Shown piece after piece: positions 1-6,059 of a DNA stretch of 9,297 bases. Below the pieces are notes generated by a model. It was not told the DNA's origin. It searched no databases and saw nothing but the letters and a program-made list of their open reading frames with translations. How positions within the stretch are numbered: the stretch's first letter is position 1; each line of letters starts with the position of its first letter. The position numbers and the translations under genes were made by a program. This DNA comes from Bacilli bacterium (GTDB taxonomy: Bacteria; Bacillota_I; Bacilli_A; RF39; UBA660): contig JAEDGC010000058.1 in the NCBI GenBank assembly GCA_016297695.1, positions 1 through 9,297 of the forward strand, read 5' to 3'.

Positions 1-61
1 CAGCACCCATTACAACATTCTTGTTGCCTTTAAAACTTACTACACTATTAATACAAAGCAA
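1..61 (-). CDS. Start of an unidentified protein, cut by the window edge
   Basis: An open frame begins at a TTG codon (61-59) and runs off the left edge after 20 codons without a stop. An AAAGGGGG ribosome binding site lies 8 nt upstream, just inside the end of the HNH gene that precedes it. The peptide contains SFKGNKNVVMGA. The pattern F-K-G followed by NVVMGA would fit the strand leading into a P-loop of SMC/Rad50/RecF-like ATPases, but the GKS/T residues that would prove it lie outside the window, so the product is unknown. The TTG start and G-rich SD match the style of the next gene upstream. Confidence 0.45.
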   Translation of the reverse strand, partial: MLCINSVVSFKGNKNVVMGA

Positions 62-79
62 TTTAATTACCCCCTTTGT

Positions 80-676
80 TTAAATATACTCCCATATTAA
101 TTTTTCTTTAGTTATAGGATGTTTTCCAGCATATTTTTGTTTACCACTACAACACTTAGATATACTAGTATGACTTAAATTATATTTAATACAGGCTTCA
201 TTTATTGATATAAATATTTCACCAGTAGTTATACATCTTACTTTCTTTGCTCTAGGATTTTTTTCACCTTTCTTAGCTTCACCTATTTTACGTTTATGTT
301 CATTAGTAAGTTTTCTACCTTTCATTTTTTCACCAAATTTTTTACTTCTATTCCCATAATTAATATTATATTTAGCTGTGCACCATTCTAAGTTTTCAAC
401 TCTATTATCATCTCTTATTTCATTAATATGATTAACCTGTGGTAAATTATTAGGATTATTTATAAAGGCTTCAGCTACCAACCTATGAACCATTTTTGGT
501 TGTCTTTCGCCATTCTTACATAAATTTATAAATAAGTATCCATCTTTATTATGAGTCGGTGATAATATCTTTTCTCTATATTTACCATAATTATCTTTAA
601 AACTTTTAATTCTACCCAAACTACTTATTTGATAAAATCCTTCATACCCCTCTATATCTTTCCATATTTCTTCCAA
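80..676 (-). CDS. HNH homing-type endonuclease with NUMOD4, NUMOD3 and NUMOD1 modules
   Basis: A 198-aa protein with the full modular plan of phage HNH endonucleases. Residues 2-25 (EIWKDIEGYEGFYQISSLGR) are a NUMOD4 motif. Residues 64-108 form the HNH nuclease with H64-R65, VNHIN (H83) and the N91/N95...LEWCT segment. Residues 119-137 (GRKLTNEHKRKIGEAKKG) are a NUMOD3 DNA-binding repeat, and 146-185 resemble NUMOD1, a helix-turn-helix. Such enzymes nick or cut DNA and promote their own spread between related phages or plasmids. The start is TTG; an AAGGGGG SD lies about 10 nt upstream and no in-frame ATG fits. The length is normal, all motif residues are present, and nothing suggests decay. 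It is free-standing rather than inside a visible intron. Confidence 0.93.
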   Translation of the reverse strand: MEEIWKDIEGYEGFYQISSLGRIKSFKDNYGKYREKILSPTHNKDGYLFINLCKNGERQPKMVHRLVAEAFINNPNNLPQVNHINEIRDDNRVENLEWCTAKYNINYGNRSKKFGEKMKGRKLTNEHKRKIGEAKKGEKNPRAKKVRCITTGEIFISINEACIKYNLSHTSISKCCSGKQKYAGKHPITKEKLIWEYI

Positions 677-700
677 TATAAACCATCCCCCTTATTTATA

Positions 701-868
701 TTATATTTCATCTACCCCTATTATGACTATTTTATCTTTTTCTTTTTTACTTCTGCTAAATTTTAATATAGCTTCTCTTTTATCTTTAGCTTCTATTTGA
801 CTTGTATGTACTTTAAAAACTCTATCATTATCATTCTTATAATAATATTCTATTTCAAATATCTTCAT
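701..868 (-). CDS. Small 55-aa protein of unknown function
   Basis: ATG at 868-866, TAA at 703-701. The peptide begins MKIFEIEYYYKND and has a middle EAKDKREAILKF segment, then a lysine-rich stretch and a VIIGVDEI end. A beta-strand start, an 'EA.dk.EAI.kf' helix and a closing strand is a layout common in small phage and plasmid proteins, but I cannot name a family. The SD is modest (GAGG very close to the ATG). The gene sits 24 bp upstream of the HNH start and probably shares its transcript. Codon use is the same A/T-ending type as its neighbours. Confidence 0.68.
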   Translation of the reverse strand: MKIFEIEYYYKNDNDRVFKVHTSQIEAKDKREAILKFSRSKKEKDKIVIIGVDEI

Positions 869-898
869 TTCCTCATCTCTTTCTTATAATATACAGAT

Positions 899-916
899 AC
901 CCCTCTTACGAGGGGT
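899..916 (-). terminator. Short GC-rich hairpin after the cysteine-cluster gene
   Basis: CCCCTC (900-905) pairs with GAGGGG (910-915) around a TTAC loop, with one more A-T pair outside. It lies 15 bp past the stop of the gene at 931-1146. On the minus strand the following bases are TATCTGTATATTA, which is T-rich but not a clean U-tract, so this is at best a weak terminator or an mRNA-processing or stability hairpin. Confidence 0.45.
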
Positions 917-930
917 TTAAACATTTTAAA

Positions 931-1146
931 TTAATCCTTTTTACATTTTTCTAATAATGAAAATAATCCTAAAAGGTCAACTTCACCTTTAAAAAATTTA
1001 GCTATTGGACAATCATCACAATCACCACAATCGCCACAATATTTAGTTTTAATTACATTAGCTATCTTTTTAACATCATGTGTGCTTGCTATGTATTTCA
1101 CTACTTCATCTCTATGAGACTCATCATTTTTTTTATTCATTAACAT
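931..1146 (-). CDS. Small cysteine-cluster protein, possibly metal-binding
   Basis: A 71-aa soluble protein of unknown function. Its mark is a tight run of four cysteines, CGDCGDCDDC (C37, C40, C43, C46), each spaced by two residues, with a fifth near the C-terminus (C68). The first 35 residues are charged and helical (DEVVKYIASTHDVKKIANVIK). Closely spaced C-x2-C units can hold zinc or an iron-sulfur cluster, but no known ferredoxin pattern is complete. AAAGGAG lies 4 nt before the first ATG and 10 nt before a second ATG two codons on, so the start could be either. It lies 9 bp after the hydrophobic-protein gene and is probably co-transcribed with it. Confidence 0.72.
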   Translation of the reverse strand: MLMNKKNDESHRDEVVKYIASTHDVKKIANVIKTKYCGDCGDCDDCPIAKFFKGEVDLLGLFSLLEKCKKD

Positions 1147-1155
1147 ATTACTCCT

Positions 1156-1365
1156 TTATAATCCACATAATTTCATTATACCTACTACTACTAATAGTAA
1201 CGGAATCCATATATAACAAGTTATCATTAAAAACCCAAGTACAAATAATCCTAATGCTCCTATAGCCATGAAAGCTAATATACCTAAGACTAAGTATAAG
1301 AATCCCAATATAAAGTCTATAAACACTATTCCAGTATAAGGTAGCCAGTTTAAAAATTCTTCCAA
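1156..1365 (-). CDS. Small hydrophobic membrane protein, 69 aa
   Basis: The protein is almost wholly apolar after the first ten residues: roughly 12-32 and 34-62 would form two, perhaps three, membrane helices, with glycines throughout (LGFLYLVLG, FMAIGALGLFVLGF). The start is TTG (1365-1363) with a GGAGGAG SD 9 nt upstream; that SD overlaps the stop of the preceding 51-aa gene, so the two are translationally coupled. No holin or toxin signature is clear; the lack of a charged C-terminal tail argues against a classical holin. Function unknown. Confidence 0.75.
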   Translation of the reverse strand: MEEFLNWLPYTGIVFIDFILGFLYLVLGILAFMAIGALGLFVLGFLMITCYIWIPLLLVVVGIMKLCGL

Positions 1366-1371
1366 ACTAAA

Positions 1372-1527
1372 TCACTCCTCCATATAACTATATATTAATA
1401 TATATTCTTGGTATGTTTTGTTATAAATATTTGGGAATATGCTAATTACTTTTATATTATGATTATTTATAAATTCAATCAAGAGTTCTAATTTAAAAAA
1501 TTTTTCCTCACAATATATTTCTCTCAC
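1372..1527 (-). CDS. 51-aa protein, possibly Cse60/DUF2758-like
   Basis: GTG start (1527-1525) with an AAGGAG SD 7-8 nt upstream that lies inside the last codons of the GH13 gene; that gene's stop ends 1 bp before this start. The TGA stop (1374-1372) lies in the SD of the next gene (GGAGGAGTGA). The peptide has a helix (LELLIEFINNHNIKVISI) followed by a strand ending EYILIYSY. The pattern helix, 'N.IKVI.I', then 'YILIY' recalls the small Cse60-type proteins found in Bacillus spores and in phages. That link is my inference from a short pattern; the gene itself is well supported by its coupling at both ends. Confidence 0.72.
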   Translation of the reverse strand: MREIYCEEKFFKLELLIEFINNHNIKVISIFPNIYNKTYQEYILIYSYMEE

Positions 1528-1528
1528 T

Positions 1529-2578
1529 TTAATTCTCCTTATACTCTCTTATTTTTTTCTTATAATAATTGAATAAACTCTTAGGGTCTTTTCTTTGATA
1601 TTCTACTCTAATCCATTCCATTGGTTGCCTTACTTTCCAATCACCGTGACCTCCTTCTAGAACATGACAGTCTTGATACATACCTGTACCTATTTCTTCA
1701 CCATAATATAAACATACATCTCCATTTAATGAGAATAGAAGGTCTACAGCTTTAAATAATTTTTTCATATCATGTCCAACTGAGTTAGATATTCTCGTCA
1801 TATCATGGTTGTTCAGAAAATTAACATCATATTCAGGGTTATTTTTTATCATAAGGGGTTCATTATTATTCAATGAATGTTTAATCCATCCCGATTGTTC
1901 AAAATTAAATGCTTTACCTATTGTTCTAGCATATTTGTTTGATACTTCATATGTATCCCAGGCTTCGGCTACTAAGTAAGCATCTTGTTTTATTTCATGA
2001 ACCATATTACTAAACCATCCCCAAAACTCTATAGGGTCGCAACCATAGCTTATGTATGGTACAGCATCTAGCCTAAAGCCATCAACTCCATGTCCTAACC
2101 AAAATTTAACCACATCGACTATCATAGTTCTAACTTTTTCGCTAGAACCATTTAATGAAGGCATATCATAGTTCCAAGGAGCATAATACCATTTTTTATT
2201 TTCACGACAGTATTTCCATTTATTATCTATTTGTGTATCACTCCAAAAATAACAGTCATTTTTACCTTGAATACTTTCTTGGAATAAATAATTATTATAA
2301 TCAGTATGACAAAGAACTAAATCTAAAAATATTTCTATTCCTTTTTTATGAGCTACAGATATTAATTTATCAAAATCACTCATTGTTCCATATTGTTTTT
2401 TAATTCTATAATAGTCACTAATATTATATCCGTGTTCACTCGGGCTTTCAAATATAGGTGTAAACCAAATACTAGTTGCCCCTAGTTCTTCAACATAGTC
2501 TAATTTGTCAATCATATCTTTTATATTCATAGCAAATGCAGGAAAATAAATTTCATATATTATCCTTTTTTTATTCAC
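1529..2578 (-). CDS. Alpha-amylase family (GH13) glycoside hydrolase lacking domain C
   Basis: The protein is a GH13 TIM barrel acting on alpha-glucosidic bonds. Numbered from an in-frame ATG at 2596, the conserved regions are: region I DLVLCHTD (D92, H97), region V MPSLN (145-149), region II GFRLDAV (R175, nucleophile D177), region III VAEAWD (acid/base E211), region IV FLNNHD (H264, D265). LYYGEEIG (297-303) and RQPMEW are also typical, so it should be active. Region I has Cys96 where Asn is usual. The protein stops right after the barrel's last helix, so the usual C-terminal beta-sandwich is missing; family members are normally 450-600 aa. There is no signal peptide, so it is probably cytoplasmic. 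The ATG at 2596 has no SD, whereas GTG at 2578-2576 has AGGGGG 9 nt upstream, so GTG is taken as the start (349 aa). Substrate (maltodextrin, glycogen or alpha-1,6-linked sugar) cannot be told. Confidence 0.92.
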   Translation of the reverse strand: MNKKRIIYEIYFPAFAMNIKDMIDKLDYVEELGATSIWFTPIFESPSEHGYNISDYYRIKKQYGTMSDFDKLISVAHKKGIEIFLDLVLCHTDYNNYLFQESIQGKNDCYFWSDTQIDNKWKYCRENKKWYYAPWNYDMPSLNGSSEKVRTMIVDVVKFWLGHGVDGFRLDAVPYISYGCDPIEFWGWFSNMVHEIKQDAYLVAEAWDTYEVSNKYARTIGKAFNFEQSGWIKHSLNNNEPLMIKNNPEYDVNFLNNHDMTRISNSVGHDMKKLFKAVDLLFSLNGDVCLYYGEEIGTGMYQDCHVLEGGHGDWKVRQPMEWIRVEYQRKDPKSLFNYYKKKIREYKEN

Positions 2579-2611
2579 TATATCAATCCCCCTCATTTGT
2601 TTTATTAAATT

Positions 2612-2824
2612 CTATAAATCATAATATATAGCTGTTATTCTAAGTCTAGCTTCTCCTAATGTTTTTAATTCATTATCAAGTCCATGTAATTCACACTTTA
2701 ATTGTTTTCGAGTATCAATTGATATATCACTATCTTGTAAAACTTTTTTGATATTACTTATTTTTTCTTCCTTAACTCTAATCATAGTTTCTAATTCTTC
2801 TTTAATTCTATCAAGATTTCCCAT
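2612..2824 (-). CDS. Small coiled-coil protein, 70 aa
   Basis: ATG start with AGGAGG 6 nt upstream. The sequence is charged and leucine/isoleucine-spaced along its whole length (LDRIKEELETMIRVKEEKISNI and HGLDNELKTLGEARLRI), fitting two antiparallel helices that form a coiled-coil hairpin around a DSDISIDT turn at about residue 31-38. No catalytic or DNA-binding motif is visible. It sits 17 bp after the lipoprotein gene and 33 bp ahead of the GH13 gene, on the same strand, so one transcript is likely. Function unknown. Confidence 0.8.
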   Translation of the reverse strand: MGNLDRIKEELETMIRVKEEKISNIKKVLQDSDISIDTRKQLKCELHGLDNELKTLGEARLRITAIYYDL

Positions 2825-2841
2825 AACCTACCTCCTATATT

Positions 2842-3375
2842 CTAATTATATGATATATAACCAGTATCACTAACCATCATAAATATGTCATAATCATTAC
2901 CCATTAATATTAATGTTACATCAACATCATTAAAATCATATTCTTCAAATACAAGTTTAGCATTTCTAACTATTTCCATAGCACTATCTTCTAATCCAGC
3001 TTCTTTACACATAGATTCTAGAACACTTTTATCATACATACTATATGCGTTATTTCTATCAGCAATACCTATAGCACAATCTCCACTATCAGTAATTGTA
3101 ACAGCTACCTCATAATCTACACCCATACTATCCCCTATAATTTCATTAAGTAATTGAGCTACCTCTTCTTTACTAATAGTAAGTTCTTCCTCTTCTTCAG
3201 GTTTAATTTCTTCGGGTTCTACATATTCATCTTTAGGTTCTTCTACAGGTTTAGTTTGTTCTTCAACTTTATCTTTAGCTTCTTCATAAGCATCCTCAGC
3301 CACTTCATCAGCACCACATCCTACCATACCAATAACTAACATACTACTTACTAATAACCCTAATATTTTTTTCAT
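2842..3375 (-). CDS. Putative lipoprotein with acidic linker
   Basis: A 177-aa exported lipoprotein. It has a short positive N-terminus (MKK), a hydrophobic stretch, and a lipobox-like MVGC with Cys20 as the lipidated residue. Residues 22-70 are a Glu/Lys/Pro-rich linker (many E-E-P-K repeats), followed by a folded domain of about 105 residues containing ISKEEVAQLLNEIIG, a VAVTITDSGDCAIGI strand pair and a VDVTLILMGNDYDIFM strand near the end. This looks like a small alpha/beta domain held away from the membrane surface, similar in plan to many Clostridium surface lipoproteins, but I do not recognise the family. SD GGGAGG lies 7 nt before the ATG. A hairpin terminator just upstream separates it from the micro-genes, so it may need its own promoter or read-through. 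Confidence 0.85.
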   Translation of the reverse strand: MKKILGLLVSSMLVIGMVGCGADEVAEDAYEEAKDKVEEQTKPVEEPKDEYVEPEEIKPEEEEELTISKEEVAQLLNEIIGDSMGVDYEVAVTITDSGDCAIGIADRNNAYSMYDKSVLESMCKEAGLEDSAMEIVRNAKLVFEEYDFNDVDVTLILMGNDYDIFMMVSDTGYISYN

Positions 3376-3398
3376 AATACATCCTCCCCAAAATTAAA

Positions 3399-3425
3399 TT
3401 ACGGGTTTTAAAGGATAACCCGTAA
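3399..3425 (-). terminator. Rho-independent terminator after the micro-gene cluster
   Basis: A perfect 9-bp stem, TTACGGGTT (3399-3407) with AACCCGTAA (3417-3425), around a 9-nt loop. On the minus strand it is followed by TTTAATTTT, a usable U-rich tail. It lies 6 bp past the stop of the 23-aa gene and only about 24 bp before the start of the lipoprotein gene, so it could also attenuate lipoprotein expression. Confidence 0.7.
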
Positions 3426-3431
3426 CCTTTA

Positions 3432-3503
3432 TTAATCAATGCAGTTAAGTATAAGTACTGCTACAGCTAACAGTCCAACCAATATTACTAAATAACCAAT
3501 CAT
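3432..3503 (-). CDS. 23-aa single-helix membrane micropeptide
   Basis: ATG at 3503-3501, TAA at 3434-3432. The peptide is one hydrophobic helix (YLVILVGLLAVAVLIL) with a Cys-Ile-Asp tail, so it should insert in the membrane. An AGGTGA SD lies 5 nt upstream and the TAG of the preceding gene lies 9 bp ahead of the ATG, in the same tight stop-SD-start style as the rest of the cluster. It is very short, so expression is uncertain, but the continuous hydrophobic pattern and SD favour a real gene. Function unknown. Confidence 0.55.
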   Translation of the reverse strand: MIGYLVILVGLLAVAVLILNCID

Positions 3504-3512
3504 TAATATCAC

Positions 3513-3647
3513 CTATCTTTCTTCATCTTTACAATGACAACATCCACAATCACATTTAGATTCATGTTTTTTATTTATATGAATTTTTACAGCGAATGCT
3601 CCTATAATGAATAATAAAATCATACCAGCTAACATTATTGAAGTCAT
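3513..3647 (-). CDS. 44-aa membrane peptide with cysteine-rich tail
   Basis: The ATG (3647-3645) follows a strong GGGAGGTGATAAT SD. Residues 2-20 form one membrane helix (MLAGMILLFIIGAFAV), then a basic stretch (KIHINKKHES), then the tail KCDCGCCHCK with five cysteines and a histidine within ten residues, and an acidic end. The topology suggests a membrane-anchored metal-binding or redox tail facing the cytoplasm. The stop lies in the SD of the next micro-gene and the start SD overlaps the stop of the previous one. Function unknown; the Cys pattern (C-x-C-x-C-C-x-C) is not one I can assign. Confidence 0.75.
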   Translation of the reverse strand: MTSIMLAGMILLFIIGAFAVKIHINKKHESKCDCGCCHCKDEER

Positions 3648-3659
3648 ATTATCACCTCC

Positions 3660-3797
3660 CTATTTAATTACTTCTCCTCTAGATAATCTTTTGTGAATTG
3701 AGCATAATTCATAAAAATTATATTGCTCTAGCTTTTTAGCACCTACTTTCTTAATTCCAAATTCTTCTTTTATTTTTTTTAATATCATACTCTTCAT
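3660..3797 (-). CDS. 45-aa basic protein of unknown function
   Basis: ATG at 3797-3795 with an excellent AAGGAGG SD 8 nt upstream; TAG at 3662-3660 overlaps the SD of the following gene. The peptide is lysine-rich and helical (MKSMILKKIKEEFGIKKVGAKKLEQ, then YNFYELCSIHKRLSRGEVIK, written here in two parts). The C-terminal half could be a short helix-turn-helix-like unit, but this is too short to claim. The positive charge would suit nucleic-acid contact. It is the first gene of the 3432-3797 micro-gene cluster. Confidence 0.72.
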   Translation of the reverse strand: MKSMILKKIKEEFGIKKVGAKKLEQYNFYELCSIHKRLSRGEVIK

Positions 3798-3849
3798 GAT
3801 ATCAACCTCCTTAATATTTATACTATATTTATACCCGTGAATCTAATCT

Positions 3850-4044
3850 TTAAACATTTATTTCATCCTCTTTTAATTTTTTACCACACATAGGGCAGTA
3901 ATTTATTTCACATTTTACACTAATATCCCAATTATTTTTATCCAGTCCATAAGCTACTAAATGATTTGTACCTGTGTGCAACTCAATTCCAAGTTCTTCT
4001 CTATTATTACATATTCCTATTCCTTTTTCACAATGCTTACACAT
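3850..4044 (-). CDS. Small zinc-ribbon protein, 64 aa
   Basis: Two cysteine pairs, MCKHCE at the N-terminus (C2, C5) and NYCPMCGKKL near the C-terminus (C50, C53), make a typical four-Cys zinc ribbon; C12 and C45 are extra. The core between them has ELHTGTNHLVAYG and WDISVKCEI strands. Proteins of this plan (MC..C at the start, NYCPMCG.KL at the end) recur in Firmicute phages and plasmids without known function. The frame stays open to an ATG at 4065, but no SD precedes that codon; TAGGAGAG lies 8 nt before the ATG at 4044, which also puts C2 at the usual place, so the shorter form is chosen. Confidence 0.78.
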   Translation of the reverse strand: MCKHCEKGIGICNNREELGIELHTGTNHLVAYGLDKNNWDISVKCEINYCPMCGKKLKEDEINV

Positions 4045-4094
4045 ATATTTTACTCTCCTATTCATTATTAAAGTTTTATATATTACACCAAAGT

Positions 4095-4982
4095 TTAATG
4101 TAGTTTAAAAATATTTAACCATTCTTCTGTTGGTTTCTTTTTAATGCTTCCATTTATATTCCCTTTTGTTCTTCCTTTAGATAAAAGTATAGAATCTTCA
4201 GCACTACTCATTTTATATCCTTCGGAAACGTATATATTTACATACTTCCTATTATTAAGTATAAATCTCTCATAGTTAAAATCACTCCCATATCCTAGTG
4301 CGTTTTTATATGGGGGGTCTATATAAACTATTGAATTTTTATCAAAATGCCATTCTATTTTTGATATATCTGAATTTATAGCATTTATACTTCCTCCCAA
4401 ATAGTCGACTATATCTTTTACTCTTCCGTATAGAGTGTTTGGCATGGGCATCATAGGGTTCACGGGGCTTTTCCTACTACTTGTTTCTGTCGGTAGCCAA
4501 TAACTTCTAAACGAATTATTCTTCCATTTGTTATCTTCAATCCATATTTGCTTTGAACCAAAGCTTCCACTTTGTAGTAATAAATAATGATACTCAACTC
4601 TATCTTTATCTACTTCTTTATTGGATAATTCTTGTAAATATTTTTGTATACTTTCTATTGAAGGAAGTTTATCTATTTCCTGTTTGAAAACTTCTAAATT
4701 AAATTCATCATTAGCAACACTGTTCCAAAATGTACCATACACACCTTTATCCACCATAGTTATGTTGTTTGGGTGTATACCTCTGTTTACTAATTCTAAG
4801 GTTATAGCTCCACTACCACAACATAAATCATAAAATTTAGTACCTTCGTTTATTTCATTTTGTTTGAATATTATGTCTACTATTTGTTTCGCTAACCTTT
4901 GTTTTCCGCCTTGATAACTGCATGGTGGAATTAATTTTTTATTTAATTCCACCATACCAGTTTTTAAATCACTCTTTTTCAT
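4095..4982 (-). CDS. D12-class DNA N6-adenine methyltransferase
   Basis: A 295-aa Dam/D12-family enzyme that methylates adenine N6 using S-adenosylmethionine. The order of motifs is that of the alpha class: SYQGGKQRL at 22-30 (AdoMet loop), FYDLCCGSGAITL at 50-62 (motif I, DxxxGxG), and IVYIDPPYKN at 218-227 (catalytic DPPY). A target-recognition region should lie between about 85 and 205; IYVSEGYKM near 250-258 is also typical. The SD AAGGGGG overlaps the TAA of the 85-aa gene upstream, so they are translationally coupled. No restriction nuclease is nearby, so it is an orphan enzyme, probably protecting the element against host restriction or marking it. Target sequence unknown. Confidence 0.95.
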   Translation of the reverse strand: MKKSDLKTGMVELNKKLIPPCSYQGGKQRLAKQIVDIIFKQNEINEGTKFYDLCCGSGAITLELVNRGIHPNNITMVDKGVYGTFWNSVANDEFNLEVFKQEIDKLPSIESIQKYLQELSNKEVDKDRVEYHYLLLQSGSFGSKQIWIEDNKWKNNSFRSYWLPTETSSRKSPVNPMMPMPNTLYGRVKDIVDYLGGSINAINSDISKIEWHFDKNSIVYIDPPYKNALGYGSDFNYERFILNNRKYVNIYVSEGYKMSSAEDSILLSKGRTKGNINGSIKKKPTEEWLNIFKLH

Positions 4983-4994
4983 TACACAACCCCC

Positions 4995-5252
4995 TTATTT
5001 TCTTCCCCAATTCATTGCAGTCATCATATCTTCCCATTGTTCTTGCCATGGTACATAACTTCCCGTATCAAAAGCATTTTTTTCTCTAGGTTTTGTAGCT
5101 TTAGGTTCTTCTTTAATTTCTTCTTTAGGTTTATCCTCAAGCTTTTCTTTTTTTTCATTACTAACTACTTTAATAGTAGCTGTAGTCCCAGCAAGTAAAC
5201 TAGCAATTTCTCCCAATAAAGCTTTATCTAGATTATTTATTTCAATTTTCAT
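4995..5252 (-). CDS. 85-aa protein between the two methyltransferases
   Basis: It has three parts: a short alpha/beta N-terminus (residues 1-30, MKIEINNLDKALLGEIASLL), a low-complexity Lys/Glu/Pro linker (33-60), and a tryptophan-rich C-terminus (GSYVPWQEQWEDMMTAMNWG). Such a linker joining two short modules suggests an adaptor that binds two partners, but I recognise neither. Its ATG overlaps the TGA of the upstream methyltransferase (ATGA), and its SD (GGAGGGGGG) lies in that gene's last codons. Its stop overlaps the SD of the downstream methyltransferase. It is therefore made together with both enzymes and may act with them. Confidence 0.85.
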   Translation of the reverse strand: MKIEINNLDKALLGEIASLLAGTTATIKVVSNEKKEKLEDKPKEEIKEEPKATKPREKNAFDTGSYVPWQEQWEDMMTAMNWGRK

Positions 5253-5977
5253 TCCCTAACCCCCCTCCATTTAATTAATACTTCAACTGTATTCTCTTTT
5301 GAAGAAAAATTGGCACTCACATCTTTTTTGCTATTACATTCCCATACTATTTCAAAATCATCAGGTATGTTTTGTTTGTATTCACTTATATATATTTCAT
5401 ACTTATCCGAATTATCCCTTACCCATTGATAAAATTCATCATGGTCAAATTTGCCTACTTCCTTAAGTGAATATTGTTTTACATTTTTATAAGGTATATC
5501 ACAATATACAAAAGCACCTTTTGGTATATCTACATCTTTATAATCCAAATTGTAAAAAATCACATCTTGTATTTTTGATAATATCTTTAAATTAGAGTTT
5601 TTAGCATTCATGCAATAATTTCTACCGCTTTTATCTTCGGCATATGAAGAATCGTCCATCCATCTACCAAATACCGAACATCCAAAACCTACAAAGCCTG
5701 TTAATGGTGGGTTTTCGTCTTTATTTTTTTTAATATAATAATATTCTTCCCTACTTATAGTATCAGGCATTTCCCAACCATTCTGTAGTGCTTTCCACAT
5801 TTCTATTAGATAATAATGTTTATCGTTAGCTATTCTCAATCTATTGCTATCTATCTTACTTATAACATTGCAACTGCCACAAAACAAATCTACAAAAGGT
5901 TGATTTTCCTTTAATTGTGAATTTAAAAAATCACTTAATGGTTTGCTAATTCTTTGTTTCCCTCCCATATAACGCAT
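5249..5977 (-). CDS. D12-class DNA adenine methyltransferase, DIPY variant
   Basis: A second N6-adenine methyltransferase, only distantly like the one at 4095-4982. Motifs numbered from the start used here: MRYMGGKQRI at 1-10, FVDLFCGSCNV at 28-38 (motif I, with Cys where the second Gly of GxG is usual), and VYCDIPYKN at 157-165 (motif IV as DIPY rather than DPPY). YISEYKQ near 196-202 is the usual later motif. Both deviations occur in phage-type members of the class, so the enzyme may well be active. The frame extends to an ATG at 5998, but that codon has no SD and lies at the expected transcription start of a TATAAT at 6007-6012. The ATG at 5977 has AGGAGG 12 nt upstream and is preferred. 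Confidence 0.9.
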   Translation of the reverse strand: MRYMGGKQRISKPLSDFLNSQLKENQPFVDLFCGSCNVISKIDSNRLRIANDKHYYLIEMWKALQNGWEMPDTISREEYYYIKKNKDENPPLTGFVGFGCSVFGRWMDDSSYAEDKSGRNYCMNAKNSNLKILSKIQDVIFYNLDYKDVDIPKGAFVYCDIPYKNVKQYSLKEVGKFDHDEFYQWVRDNSDKYEIYISEYKQNIPDDFEIVWECNSKKDVSANFSSKENTVEVLIKWRGVRE

Positions 5978-6006
5978 TAATCTTCCCAACCTCCTCATTC
6001 ATTTAT

Positions 6007-6012
6007 ATTATA
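6007..6012 (-). promoter_or_regulatory. Likely -10 element of the methyltransferase operon
   Basis: TATAAT in perfect form, about 30 bp ahead of the ATG at 5977. Transcription would start near 5999-6001, just before AGGAGG. No good -35 (TTGACA) is seen 16-18 bp upstream, which suggests activation or weak use. Confidence 0.5.
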
Positions 6013-6059
6013 TAAATACCCTATGGTTTTAAACTTAAACATATTTTTAAATTTATTTT

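Noticed and set aside
2155..2403. Plus-strand open frame of 82 codons
   Set aside because: It lies fully inside the GH13 gene on the opposite strand, has no domain pattern and is a by-product of the A/T-rich antisense strand. The same holds for plus-strand frames at 1080-1265, 3154-3339, 4621-4833, 6898-7170, 8441-8689 and 8807-9016.
2579..2596. ATG at 2596 as start of the GH13 enzyme
   Set aside because: The bases before it are A/T only with no SD, while AGGGGG inside the extension serves the GTG at 2578.
3801..3849. Promoter ahead of the micro-gene cluster
   Set aside because: Several TATA-like runs occur, but none has a -35 at usable spacing; ordinary A/T-rich leader is as likely.
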